A DNA stretch of 12,740 nt from an uncultured Clostridium sp. (GTDB taxonomy: Bacteria; Bacillota; Clostridia; TANB77; CAG-508). Positions 1 through 6,868 of the stretch are shown here, piece after piece (within the stretch, counting starts at the first letter, position 1; each line of letters opens with the position of its first letter). Location of the stretch: contig USDF01000041.1 in the NCBI GenBank assembly GCA_900553405.1, positions 1-12,740 of the forward strand, given 5' to 3'. The position numbers were made by a program, and so were the translations under genes. The notes below the pieces were generated by a model, which was given only the letters and a program-made list of their open reading frames with translations, ran no database searches and was not told where the DNA came from.

Positions 1-71
1 AATCTTAAGTGAAATATGTGCATAATAAACCGGAAATTTATTATTGCCATTTATACCAAATAAAAATTTAT

Positions 72-99
72 AAAAAAGGCTTGCTTTTGCAAGCTTTTT
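72..99 (+). terminator. Intrinsic terminator of an upstream gene
   Basis: A 6-bp GC-containing stem (79-84 pairing with 89-94) has a TTTT loop, is extended by A/T pairs on both sides, and ends in a run of T (95-99). The A-run on the left (72-77) means it could also work in the other direction. The gene it ends lies outside the window. Confidence 0.75.
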
Positions 100-109
100 G
101 TGATAAAAT
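81..109 (+). promoter_or_regulatory. Possible promoter of rpsB
   Basis: TTGCTT (81-86) and TAAAAT (104-109) are separated by 17 bases. The -10 box is good (5 of 6) but the -35 box is weak and overlaps the preceding terminator stem. It is the best candidate I see ahead of rpsB. If correct, transcription starts near 116 and the hairpin at 145-180 lies in the untranslated leader. Confidence 0.35.
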
Positions 110-144
110 AATGAACGTTAAAAATACACACACTTTATTAGTTT

Positions 145-180
145 AAAAAGAGTGCTTGTATAAAACATACAAGTCTTTTT
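145..180 (+). promoter_or_regulatory. Terminator-like hairpin in the rpsB leader (candidate attenuator)
   Basis: Bases 155-161 pair with 167-173 around a five-base loop. A lower stem pairs 145-151 with 174-180, leaving a three-base bulge (152-154). The right arm ends in TTTTT, so the shape is that of an intrinsic terminator placed about 50 bases before the rpsB start. It could be a second terminator for the upstream gene, or an attenuator if transcription starts near 116. I do not recognise a known ribosomal-protein leader family here. Confidence 0.5.
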
Positions 181-227
181 AAATGCTTGAAATAATGTGG
201 AGGTAAAACTAAAAGGAGGAATGAAAA

Positions 228-1010
228 ATGGCAGTAGTTGCAATGAAACAATTACTAGAAGCTGGTGTTCATTTTGGACATCAAACAAGAAGATGGGATC
301 CTAAAATGGCAGAATACATTTTCCAAGCAAGAAATGGTATTCACATTATAGACCTACAAAAAACATCTAAAAAATTAGATGAAGCATATGCATTTATGAA
401 AGAACAAGCTGAAGAAGGAAAAACAGTTCTATTTGTTGGAACTAAAAAACAAGCTCAAGAATGCATGAAAGAAGCTGCTGAAAAGAGCGGTATGTACTAT
501 GTTGACCAAAGATGGTTAGGAGGAATGCTAACAAACTTTGGAACTATTCGTAAAAGAGTAGAAAGATTAAAAGAATTAGAAACAATGCAAGAAGATGGTA
601 CTTTTGAAGTATTACCTAAAAAAGAAGTAATTCTTTTAAAGAAAGAAATGGAAAAATTGGAGAAAAACTTAGGTGGAATTAAAGAAATGACTGAAATTCC
701 AGGAGTTTTATTCGTAGTAGATCCTAAAAAAGAAAGAATAGCTATATTAGAAGCTAAAAAATTAGGAATTCCAGTTGTAGGATTAATAGATACAAACTGT
801 AATCCAGAAGATTTAGATTACCCAATTCCAGGAAATGATGATGCAATTCGTGCAGTAAAATTAATTGCTGACACAATGGCAAATGCTATTATCGAAGGAA
901 GACAAGGTGAATCTATGGATTCAGACGTAGCAGAAGAAATGGTTAACGAAGATGTAGAACCAGAAAGCATTGAAGAAGTAGTAGAAGCTACTGAAGAAGT
1001 TAAAGAATAA
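228..1010 (+). CDS. rpsB: 30S ribosomal protein S2
   Basis: This is ribosomal protein S2, which binds the small-subunit head-platform region and is needed for S1 recruitment and initiation. The family signature is clear: the N-terminal LLEAGVHFGHQTRRWDPKM stretch (residues 9-27), NGIHIIDLQKT (36-46), the QRWLGGMLTNF region (about 94-104) and PGVLFVVDP (about 159-167). At 260 residues it is slightly longer than typical because of an acidic, low-complexity C-terminal tail (about residues 225-260), which is common in Clostridia. The ATG at 228 follows a strong AAAGGAGGA site (212-220). A second SD-like GTGGAGG lies at 198-204 with no useful start. tsf follows after a 182-base gap that holds a terminator, as in the usual rpsB-tsf arrangement. 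Confidence 0.98.
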   Translation: MAVVAMKQLLEAGVHFGHQTRRWDPKMAEYIFQARNGIHIIDLQKTSKKLDEAYAFMKEQAEEGKTVLFVGTKKQAQECMKEAAEKSGMYYVDQRWLGGMLTNFGTIRKRVERLKELETMQEDGTFEVLPKKEVILLKKEMEKLEKNLGGIKEMTEIPGVLFVVDPKKERIAILEAKKLGIPVVGLIDTNCNPEDLDYPIPGNDDAIRAVKLIADTMANAIIEGRQGESMDSDVAEEMVNEDVEPESIEEVVEATEEVKE

Positions 1011-1023
1011 TAGTTGAAAACAA

Positions 1024-1057
1024 AAAAGGGTAGAGCCTTTATCTGCTCTATCCTTTT
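1024..1057 (+). terminator. Terminator between rpsB and tsf
   Basis: The stem pairs 1024-1036 with 1045-1057, with one G-T pair and an eight-base loop, and ends in TTTT. Its place 14 bases after the rpsB stop suggests it ends or trims rpsB transcripts, so tsf would be expressed by read-through or its own promoter. Confidence 0.75.
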
Positions 1058-1116
1058 AAAATAAAATTTATAAAAAGGAGAGCAATAATACTATTTGAAT
1101 ACTAATTCACAAGGTG

Positions 1117-1170
1117 AGGGGACATTCCTTAAACTAAGTGAAAGTGACCAAATGGTAAGGTGTGTCCCCT
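1117..1170. repeat. REP/MITE-like palindrome in the tsf leader
   Basis: AGGGGACAT (1117-1125) pairs with GTGTCCCCT (1162-1170), with one T-G pair. After one mismatch, CCTTA (1127-1131) pairs with TAAGG (1156-1160). The loop is 24 bases. The element is clearly more GC-rich than its surroundings. Its GGGGACA/TGTCCCC ends resemble the palindromic repeats that many Firmicutes carry together with REP-associated IS200-like transposases; that family link is from memory of such repeats, not from a match. It ends 10 bases before the tsf ribosome binding site, and an 11-base sequence (ATAAAAAGGAG) occurs on both sides, at 1070-1080 and 1174-1184. Confidence 0.6.
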
Positions 1171-1192
1171 GACATAAAAAGGAGGAAATAAA

Positions 1193-2077
1193 ATGATTAC
1201 AGCTAGCCAAGTTAAGGATTTAAGAGAAAGAACAGGTGCAGGTATGATGGACTGCAAAAAAGTTTTAACAGAAACAGATGGAGATGTAGAAAAAGCAATC
1301 GAATTATTACGTGAAAGAGGACTTTCAAAAGCAGCTAAAAAATCAGGAAGAATAGCAGCAGAAGGTTTAGCAGCATCTTACATAAGTGAAGACAAAAAAG
1401 TAGGTGTTGTAGTAGAAGTAAATGCTGAAACAGATTTCGTTGCTAAAAATGAAGAATTTAGAAGCTTTGTAGCAGATGTTGCAAAACAAATAGCTGTTAA
1501 AGCACCAGCTACAGTAGAAGAATTATTAGCTGAAGAATCAATGGCTGAACCAGGAAAAACTGTGTCAGAAGTTTTAACATCTAAAATAGCTACAATTGGT
1601 GAAAATATGTCAATTCGTAGATTTGAAAGATTTGAAACTAAAGAAGGAATGATTAAAGATTACATTCATGGAGATGGAAAAATTGCAGTTTTAGTTGAAA
1701 TGGAAAATGCTACAGAAGAATTAGCAAAAGACGTTTGCATGCAAATAGCAGCAGCTAGACCTGAATATTTAGATAGAGAATCTGTACCAGCTGAAAGAGT
1801 AGAAAAAGAAATGGAAATCTTAAAAGCACAAGCTATGAATGAAGGAAAACCAGCAGAAATAGCAGAAAAAATGGTACAAGGAAGAATTGGAAAATTCTAC
1901 GGAGAAATTTGTTTAGTAGAGCAACCATTTGTTAAAGATCCAGATCAAAAAGTTGGAAAAATGGTAGAATCTAAAGGTGCTAAAATAATAAGATTTGCAA
2001 GACTTGAAAAAGGTGAAGGATTAGAAAAAAGAGAAGAAAACTTTGCTGAAGAAGTTGCAAAACAAATAAACGGATAA
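1193..2077 (+). CDS. tsf: Translation elongation factor Ts (EF-Ts)
   Basis: EF-Ts is the guanine nucleotide exchange factor that recycles EF-Tu-GDP to EF-Tu-GTP in the cytoplasm. The N-terminal UBA-like domain is intact, with RERTGAGMMDCKKVL at residues 11-25. The EF-Tu-contacting signature TDFVAKN is at 80-86, and the C-terminal dimerization-type core continues to the end. The length of 294 residues is normal (the B. subtilis protein has 293). The ATG at 1193 follows AAAGGAGG (1178-1185) with good spacing. The gene sits directly after rpsB as in most bacteria. Its leader is unusual because the palindrome at 1117-1170 lies just ahead of the ribosome binding site and may affect translation or transcript stability. 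Confidence 0.98.
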   Translation: MITASQVKDLRERTGAGMMDCKKVLTETDGDVEKAIELLRERGLSKAAKKSGRIAAEGLAASYISEDKKVGVVVEVNAETDFVAKNEEFRSFVADVAKQIAVKAPATVEELLAEESMAEPGKTVSEVLTSKIATIGENMSIRRFERFETKEGMIKDYIHGDGKIAVLVEMENATEELAKDVCMQIAAARPEYLDRESVPAERVEKEMEILKAQAMNEGKPAEIAEKMVQGRIGKFYGEICLVEQPFVKDPDQKVGKMVESKGAKIIRFARLEKGEGLEKREENFAEEVAKQING

Positions 2078-2085
2078 TAAATATA

Positions 2086-2123
2086 AAATAAGTTATGATA
2101 TTAAAATCATAGCTTATTTTTTT
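2086..2123 (+). terminator. Terminator of tsf
   Basis: A 14-bp stem (2086-2099 with 2106-2119, one G-T pair) has a six-base loop and is followed by T residues to 2123. It begins nine bases after the tsf stop. It separates the translation genes from the next transcription unit. Confidence 0.9.
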
Positions 2124-2164
2124 GCTTCGTGCCCGAAAACAGTTTAAAAAATATCTTAAATAAC

Positions 2165-2193
2165 TTGTAATTAGTAAGTTTTTTAGATATAAT
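2165..2193 (+). promoter_or_regulatory. Sigma-A-type promoter for the 2227-6203 operon
   Basis: TTGTAA (2165-2170) and a perfect TATAAT (2188-2193) are separated by 17 bases. A start of transcription near 2200 gives a short leader of about 27 bases containing the GGAGG at 2211-2215. No terminator is seen again until the hairpin at 6208-6261, so this promoter probably drives four genes. Confidence 0.75.
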
Positions 2194-2226
2194 TAGGCAT
2201 ATGAAAAATAGGAGGATTAAATAAAA

Positions 2227-3939
2227 ATGAATTCAGAAGAAAAAAATACAAAAATGAAATTTAATGTTTTAGCGATTATTTGTATAATTTTATTTAGCTT
2301 TTCACTAGCACCAGTAACACTTCAAAATGATACATATTATACAATAAAGATTGGAGAACATATTATAAATGAGGGAATAGATATGCAAGATCCATTTTCT
2401 TGGCATGAAAACTTACCTTATACATATCCTCATTGGGCATATGATACAGCAACATATCTAATATATAATTTAGGACAAAACACAGGAATAGCAGATGGAG
2501 GAATGTTATTTATTTACATTACTACTGCAATCTTAGCTTGTGTACTAGGGGTATTAATGTATATTACAGCAACAAAATTAAGTAAAAATAACTTAATTTC
2601 ATTTATATTAACAATGTTGGCAATGTACTTATTAAAAGACTTTATAGCTGCACGTGCACAATTAGTAACATTTATATTATTTGTACTTACAATACTGTTT
2701 ATAGAAAGTTTCTTAGAAACAAAGAAAAAGAGATATTTTATAGGAATTATTCTAATATCAATTATAATTGCAAATGTACACGTTGCAGTATGGCCATTTT
2801 TCTTTATATTATTCTTACCATATATAGCAGAATACATAATAGCATGTATATTAGATGCTGATATAATTTCTAAATCAGTAATAAAGAGTAAAGAAAGAAT
2901 TATAAAAAGGATAGAAAAGAAATTAGGAAAAGAAACTGATGAAGAAAAGAAAAATATACTTATTAAAAAATTAGAAGAAGCAAAAATCAACTTAGAAAAA
3001 ACTAAGGAAAGAGAAATTAAAATAAAAGAAAAACAAAGTAAAAGAAGAGAAAATCCATATAGAATAAAAATTAAGAAAAATAATGCTGTAAAATGGCTAA
3101 TTTTACTTATGATTATATGTGCATTTACAGGACTTTTAACACCACTTGGAGATACTCCATATACATATTTAGTAAAAACGATGCAAGGAAATACAACAAA
3201 AAGTATTAGTGAACATCAACCATTAACATTATATAATGATAAAGCTACTATGATAGTATTAGCACTAGTACTTGCAACATTAATATTTACAGATGTAAAA
3301 ATCAAATTAAGTGATTTATTCATGATAGCAGGACTTATTTTCCTAAGTTTCATGTCTAGAAGACAAGTCTCACTTTTAGTGTTGATAGGAGTATTTATAT
3401 TTGCAAAATGGCTTGAATTTTTAGCTAATAAATATGATAAAAGTGGATCTCTTAAATTCATGGAATTGGTAAATACAATTGTAGGAAAAGTAATAACTAT
3501 AGCGTTAGTAGTATTGATATGTTTTGTATTTATAAAACCTAAATTAAATGACAAATTTATTGATGAAAGAAGATATCCTGTGGCAGCAGCTGATTGGATG
3601 TTAGAAAACTTAGATGTTAAAAATATAAAATTGTATAATGAATATAATTATGGAAGTTATTTGTTATTTAGGGGAATACCAGTATTTATAGATTCAAGAG
3701 CAGATTTATATGCTCCAGAATTTAATAAAAAAGATGGAGAAGAAGGAAGAGATATTTTCTCAGATTATATAAATATTTCATCTATAGGAACATATTATGA
3801 AACAAAATTCGAAAAATATGGAATTACACATGTAATAGTCGTAAACAATGCAAAATTAAATATGTTTTTATCAAGAGATGAAAAATATAAACAATTATAT
3901 AAAGATGATAATTTTATTATATATGAAAGAAATGTATAA
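2227..3939 (+). CDS. GT-C-like multi-pass membrane protein with a cytoplasmic coiled-coil insert
   Basis: This is an integral membrane protein of unknown activity that looks like the GT-C glycosyltransferase fold (lipid-phosphate-sugar-dependent transferases). After the first membrane helix (about residues 13-30) comes an exported acidic loop with ND (34-35), DPFSW (55-59) and HW (69-70), the layout typical of GT-C enzymes. More membrane segments lie around 93-115, 123-138, 144-162, 170-208, 288-304, 340-355, 362-376, 380-397 and 419-437. NVHVAVWP (183-190), TPLG (305-308) and SEHQPL (328-333) match conserved spots of this poorly named family. The C-terminal soluble domain (about 446-570) contains VFIDSRADLY (486-495). 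Unusually, about 60 very charged residues (215-275) predicted to form a coiled coil sit between two membrane helices. The ATG follows GGAGG. The function and sugar substrate are unknown. Confidence 0.75.
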   Translation: MNSEEKNTKMKFNVLAIICIILFSFSLAPVTLQNDTYYTIKIGEHIINEGIDMQDPFSWHENLPYTYPHWAYDTATYLIYNLGQNTGIADGGMLFIYITTAILACVLGVLMYITATKLSKNNLISFILTMLAMYLLKDFIAARAQLVTFILFVLTILFIESFLETKKKRYFIGIILISIIIANVHVAVWPFFFILFLPYIAEYIIACILDADIISKSVIKSKERIIKRIEKKLGKETDEEKKNILIKKLEEAKINLEKTKEREIKIKEKQSKRRENPYRIKIKKNNAVKWLILLMIICAFTGLLTPLGDTPYTYLVKTMQGNTTKSISEHQPLTLYNDKATMIVLALVLATLIFTDVKIKLSDLFMIAGLIFLSFMSRRQVSLLVLIGVFIFAKWLEFLANKYDKSGSLKFMELVNTIVGKVITIALVVLICFVFIKPKLNDKFIDERRYPVAAADWMLENLDVKNIKLYNEYNYGSYLLFRGIPVFIDSRADLYAPEFNKKDGEEGRDIFSDYINISSIGTYYETKFEKYGITHVIVVNNAKLNMFLSRDEKYKQLYKDDNFIIYERNV

Positions 3940-4000
3940 AAATAAAGAAAAAAGTCAGGTTAGGCATTAGAATTAAAGAATTATAAAAGGGTAAATTAAA

Positions 4001-4513
4001 ATGAAAGAAAAGAAACAATATATATTAGTTATAATATTAATAATATCTATTCTAGTAGTAGACCAGGTAGTTAAATTTTGTGTAATATCAAATCAACAAA
4101 TAGAAATAGGAAATAGTGTAATAAATATAAATTATACTGAACAAGAAGAAAGTAATATTGAAATAGGACAAGTTTTAACGAGTATTTTTGCTGATCTATT
4201 AGTAATATTAATATTATCTAGATTTTTATTAAGACAAATAAAAAATATGAATGTAGCAACTAAAATAGCTATAGCTTTTGTTTTAGGTGGAGCTATTAGC
4301 AATGTAATAGATAGATTTATGAGAGGAAGGGTTATTAAATATATAGATATATCTGGCATAATAAACTCATTCCCGGTATTTAATATAGCACATATATTTA
4401 TAGTTGTAGGATTTGTTATTTTTGTAATTACAGTAGGTATTGATTTAATAAAAATGCGTCCAAGGGAGGAGAAAACTAATTTTGATAAAAAAGATACAAG
4501 TAAAAGCAATTAA
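4001..4513 (+). CDS. lspA: LspA-family (signal peptidase II-like) membrane protein lacking the catalytic aspartates
   Basis: The fold and position are those of LspA, the aspartic protease that removes lipoprotein signal peptides. Four membrane helices are visible (about 7-28, 58-78, 86-102 and 128-151). DQVVK (21-25), LGGAISNVIDR (95-105) and FPVFNIA (124-130) match family motifs. However, the two catalytic aspartates, found in family motifs of the type VVDF and FNxAD, are replaced by Lys113 (codon AAA, 4337-4339) and His131 (CAT, 4391-4393). The NxGxAF motif is also gone (region 47-53 reads TEQEESN). I therefore infer a pseudoenzyme. The symbol marks family and locus only. The gene follows the GT-C-like gene by 61 bases behind a modest AAAAGGG site, and its 3' end overlaps the next gene by 32 bases. 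This lspA-RluD order is conserved in Firmicutes. Confidence 0.85.
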   Translation: MKEKKQYILVIILIISILVVDQVVKFCVISNQQIEIGNSVININYTEQEESNIEIGQVLTSIFADLLVILILSRFLLRQIKNMNVATKIAIAFVLGGAISNVIDRFMRGRVIKYIDISGIINSFPVFNIAHIFIVVGFVIFVITVGIDLIKMRPREEKTNFDKKDTSKSN

Positions 4514-5405
4514 TGAAAAAATAAGATTAGATGCTTATATTAGTAAAGAAATAGAAGATTTATCTAGAAGTATGATTCAAAAATTGTTAGAAGAAGATAA
4601 AATTAATGTTAATGGAAAAATAGAAAAACCATCTTACAAAGTACAAGAAGGAGATATAATAGAGGTCAGTATAGAAAAACCAAAAGAAGTGAAAATAGAG
4701 GCTCAAGACATACCTTTAGATATTATATATGAAGATAACGACATCTTAGTTGTAAATAAACAAAAAGGATTAGTTGTTCATCCTGCAAATGGCAATCCAG
4801 ATGGAACGTTGGTTAATGCTATTATGGCACATTGCAAAGATAGTTTATCTGGAATAGGTGGAGAGTTAAGACCAGGTATAGTTCATAGATTAGATAAAGA
4901 TACATCAGGGTTATTAATTATTGCTAAAAATGATAAAGCACATATACAAGTTAGTGAACAAATAAAAAATAGAGAAGTAAAGAAAACGTATATTGCATTA
5001 GTTAGAGGAATTATAGCTGAAAATGAGGCAACTATAAATATGCCAATAGGAAGAAGTACGAAAGATAGAAAGAAAATGGCAGTAACCAAAAATGGAAAAG
5101 AAGCAGTTACTCATTTTAAAGTATTAAATAGATATACAACTAATAAAGGAAGTTATACATTACTAGAGATAAAAATAGATACAGGTAGAACACATCAGAT
5201 AAGAGTACATATGGCAGAAATAGGACATCCTGTAATAGGTGATGGAGTGTATTCAAATGGAAAAAATGAATTTGGAATAGAGGGACAATGTCTACATGCA
5301 AAGAGGCTAGAATTTGTACATCCAATTACAGGAAAAGAAATGAAACTAGAAGCACCTTTACCTAAGTATTTTCAAAAGATAGTTGAACAATTAGAAAATA
5401 GATAA
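4482..5405 (+). CDS. RluA/RluD-family 23S rRNA pseudouridine synthase
   Basis: This enzyme converts specific uridines to pseudouridine, most likely in 23S rRNA. The N-terminal S4 RNA-binding domain spans about residues 13-60 (RLDAYISKE, SRSMIQKLLEE). The catalytic domain has the signature PGIVHRLDKDTSG (131-143) with Asp138 as the expected nucleophile. Later come KTYIALVRG, GRTHQIRVHM and the C-terminal HAKRLEFVHP region. The length of 307 is normal for the family. Translation starts at TTG (4482), 11 bases after AGGGAGGA (4463-4470) and inside the end of the LspA-family gene, so the two are translationally coupled. It is the positional equivalent of B. subtilis ylyB. The exact target uridines cannot be read from the sequence. 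Confidence 0.93.
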   Translation: MIKKIQVKAINEKIRLDAYISKEIEDLSRSMIQKLLEEDKINVNGKIEKPSYKVQEGDIIEVSIEKPKEVKIEAQDIPLDIIYEDNDILVVNKQKGLVVHPANGNPDGTLVNAIMAHCKDSLSGIGGELRPGIVHRLDKDTSGLLIIAKNDKAHIQVSEQIKNREVKKTYIALVRGIIAENEATINMPIGRSTKDRKKMAVTKNGKEAVTHFKVLNRYTTNKGSYTLLEIKIDTGRTHQIRVHMAEIGHPVIGDGVYSNGKNEFGIEGQCLHAKRLEFVHPITGKEMKLEAPLPKYFQKIVEQLENR

Positions 5406-5480
5406 GCAATAATAAAATAAAAAATAGCCTAAAGTAAAAATACATAGTAGAAATTTAATTAAATTTAAAGGAAAAGAAAA

Positions 5481-6203
5481 ATGGAAGAAGAAAGATTACA
5501 AAAATATTTAGCAAATAGCGGAATAGCATCACGTAGAAAAGCAGAAGAGTATATATTAGCTGGAAAAGTTAAAGTAAATGGTCAAATTGTAACAGAGCTT
5601 GGAACAAAAGTAAATCCTGATAAAGATATTATAGAATTTGAAGGAAAAAGAGTAAATAATGATATAAAAAAGGTATACGTATTATTAAACAAGCCAATAG
5701 ACTATGTAACAACAGTAAAAGACCAATTTAACAGAAACACAGTTGTAGATTTAGTAAAAAATGCAGGAAACAATTTACTTCCAGTTGGAAGATTAGATAT
5801 GTATACATCAGGTGCGTTAATACTAACAAATGACGGAGATTTTATTTTTCATGTAACACATCCAAAACATGAGGTGGAAAAAACGTATACTGTAACCATA
5901 AGAGGAAAAGTCACAAACGAAGATGTAGAAAATTTAAGACAAGGGGTTATTATAGACGAAGAGTATAAAACAAAACCTGCTAAAGTTAGAATTATGAAGA
6001 TAGACGAAGAAAAGAATTTGTCTAGATTAGAAATAGTAATACATGAGGGAAAAAATAGACAAGTTAGAAAAATGTGTGAAGCAATAGGAAAAAAAGTTAT
6101 TGCACTTCATAGAAGTAAAATTGGAAATATAGATGTAAAAGACTTGAAAATAGGACAATGGAGATATTTAACTAAAAAAGAAGTAGAAATATTAATGAAA
6201 TAA
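5481..6203 (+). CDS. RsuA/RluB-family rRNA pseudouridine synthase
   Basis: This is a second rRNA pseudouridine synthase, of the RsuA/RluB/RluE/RluF branch. It opens with an S4 domain (ERLQKYLANSGIASRRKAEEYI, residues 4-25; KVKVNG 29-34). The catalytic signature PVGRLDMYTSGALILTNDG lies at 101-119 with Asp106 as the nucleophile. A C-terminal EGKNRQVRKMCEAIG motif is typical of the family. The length of 240 fits RluB-like proteins, which modify 23S rRNA helix 89-90 in other bacteria; an RsuA-type 16S target cannot be excluded. The ATG at 5481 has only a modest AAAGGA site (5467-5472). No terminator separates it from the upstream synthase, 75 bases away, so it is probably the last gene of the operon begun at 2165. 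Confidence 0.92.
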   Translation: MEEERLQKYLANSGIASRRKAEEYILAGKVKVNGQIVTELGTKVNPDKDIIEFEGKRVNNDIKKVYVLLNKPIDYVTTVKDQFNRNTVVDLVKNAGNNLLPVGRLDMYTSGALILTNDGDFIFHVTHPKHEVEKTYTVTIRGKVTNEDVENLRQGVIIDEEYKTKPAKVRIMKIDEEKNLSRLEIVIHEGKNRQVRKMCEAIGKKVIALHRSKIGNIDVKDLKIGQWRYLTKKEVEILMK

Positions 6204-6207
6204 ATTT

Positions 6208-6261
6208 TAGGGACGGGCTTAAAAATTTAATTAAACAATAAAATTTTTAAGTCTGTTTCTA
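6208..6261 (+). terminator. Long hairpin ending the 2227-6203 operon
   Basis: Bases 6208-6228 pair with 6241-6261 in a continuous 21-bp stem that includes four G-T pairs; the loop is 12 bases. It starts five bases after the stop of the RluB-type gene. The T-rich right side (TTTCTATTT) supports a terminator. The left arm starts AGGGACGGG, similar in style to the ends of the two palindromes at 1117 and 10347, so it could be a decayed member of that repeat group recruited as a terminator. Confidence 0.65.
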
Positions 6262-6290
6262 TTTACAAAAAAAGTAATTATTTATATAAT
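6262..6290 (+). promoter_or_regulatory. Sigma-A-type promoter for the S1-domain gene
   Basis: TTTACA (6262-6267) and a perfect TATAAT (6285-6290) are separated by 17 bases. The -35 box begins directly at the foot of the preceding hairpin. Transcription would start near 6297, leaving a leader of about 25 bases with the AAAAGGAGA site at 6306-6313. Confidence 0.75.
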
Positions 6291-6321
6291 TAGAAAAACA
6301 AAAGAAAAAGGAGATAAAAAA

Positions 6322-6813
6322 TTGGAGTGCAAAAGATTTATTCCGGTGAATTGGAATGAAGATTTAAAAGAAGGTCAAATAGTAGAAGGAATAGTAAAAA
6401 ATATTAGACACTATGGTGCATTTATAGAAATAGAAGGTGGCATGACTGCACTTCTTCATATAGAAGACATGTCTGTAGCTAGAATAAAATCACCATATGA
6501 AAGACTAAAAATTGGACAAAAAGCAAATTTTGTGGTAAAATCAATAGATAGAGAGAATAAGAGAGTTTTACTATCTTATAAAGAACTATTAGGTTCATGG
6601 GAGGATAATGCTAAAAATTTTAAAGAAGGGGTAGTTGTTACAGGAATAGCAAGAGAAACAGAGAAATCTAAAAATGGTATTTTTGTGGAACTTACGCCAA
6701 ATTTAGTAGGAATGGCAGAATATAAAGAAGGTATAGAATATGGACAAGATGTTAATGTTTATATTAAAAGAATTATACCAGATAAAAAGAAAGTAAAATT
6801 AATTATTGTCTAA
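6322..6813 (+). CDS. Small S1-domain RNA-binding protein
   Basis: This is a 163-residue cytoplasmic protein built from S1 (OB-fold) RNA-binding domains. The first domain (about residues 16-87) is classical: EGQIVEGIVKNIRHYGAFIEI (17-37), then LLHIEDM, RLKIGQ (61-66) and the terminal RVLLSYKE. The second half (about 100-163: FKEGVVVTGIA, GIFVELTPNLVGMAEY, IPDKKKVKLIIV) reads as a second, more diverged S1 domain. It is much shorter than ribosomal protein S1 and lacks its four to six repeats, so it is not rpsA; its RNA target is unknown. Translation starts at TTG (6322) eight bases after AAAAGGAGA. The gene has its own promoter and a terminator-like hairpin, so it is probably monocistronic. It is encoded beside two rRNA-modifying enzymes. 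Confidence 0.85.
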   Translation: MECKRFIPVNWNEDLKEGQIVEGIVKNIRHYGAFIEIEGGMTALLHIEDMSVARIKSPYERLKIGQKANFVVKSIDRENKRVLLSYKELLGSWEDNAKNFKEGVVVTGIARETEKSKNGIFVELTPNLVGMAEYKEGIEYGQDVNVYIKRIIPDKKKVKLIIV

Positions 6814-6818
6814 CTATA

Positions 6819-6847
6819 ATTAAAACGTCATTTAAGTATGTTTTAAT
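6819..6847 (+). terminator. Terminator-like hairpin after the S1-domain gene
   Basis: A 10-bp stem (6819-6828 with 6838-6847, one G-T pair) has a nine-base loop and starts six bases after the stop codon. It is AT-rich and followed by a mixed A/T tract rather than a pure T run, so it is a weaker case than the other terminators. A TATAAT at 6815-6820 overlaps its left edge but lacks a good -35 partner. Confidence 0.5.
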
Positions 6848-6868
6848 ATTTAATTATTTTAATTTAAT

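Noticed and set aside
2..25. Possible C-terminal tail of an upstream gene
   Set aside because: Seven codons followed by a stop are open in one frame and the terminator at 72-99 implies an upstream gene, but the stretch is too short to support a call.
195..206. A minimal ATG-TGG-AGG-TAA frame in the rpsB leader
   Set aside because: Only three codons; its GTGGAGG is better read as a stray SD-like sequence. Nothing supports a leader peptide.
1095..1172. A 25-codon frame (TTG to TGA) running through the palindrome in the tsf leader
   Set aside because: The nearest ribosome binding site (GGAGA, 1077-1081) is too far from the TTG, the frame covers the arms and loop of a palindrome, and no protein family is recognisable. 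Most likely chance.
2514..2990. Long open frame on the minus strand opposite the GT-C-like gene
   Set aside because: It lies wholly inside a well-supported gene, has no ribosome binding site or family match, and arises from AT-rich codon bias. The same holds for the minus-strand frames at 3216-3554, 4132-4509, 4883-5089, 5140-5325 and 10890-11117 and the plus-strand frame at 8387-8578.
4001..4513. Frameshifted or decayed lspA pseudogene
   Set aside because: The frame is uninterrupted, the helices and several family motifs are kept, and its end carries the ribosome binding site and start of the next gene. A maintained protein with changed active site fits better than decay.
6815..6820. Perfect TATAAT as a promoter for the replication-relaxation gene
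   Set aside because: No acceptable -35 box is found at 16-18 bases and the hexamer overlaps the foot of a terminator-like hairpin.
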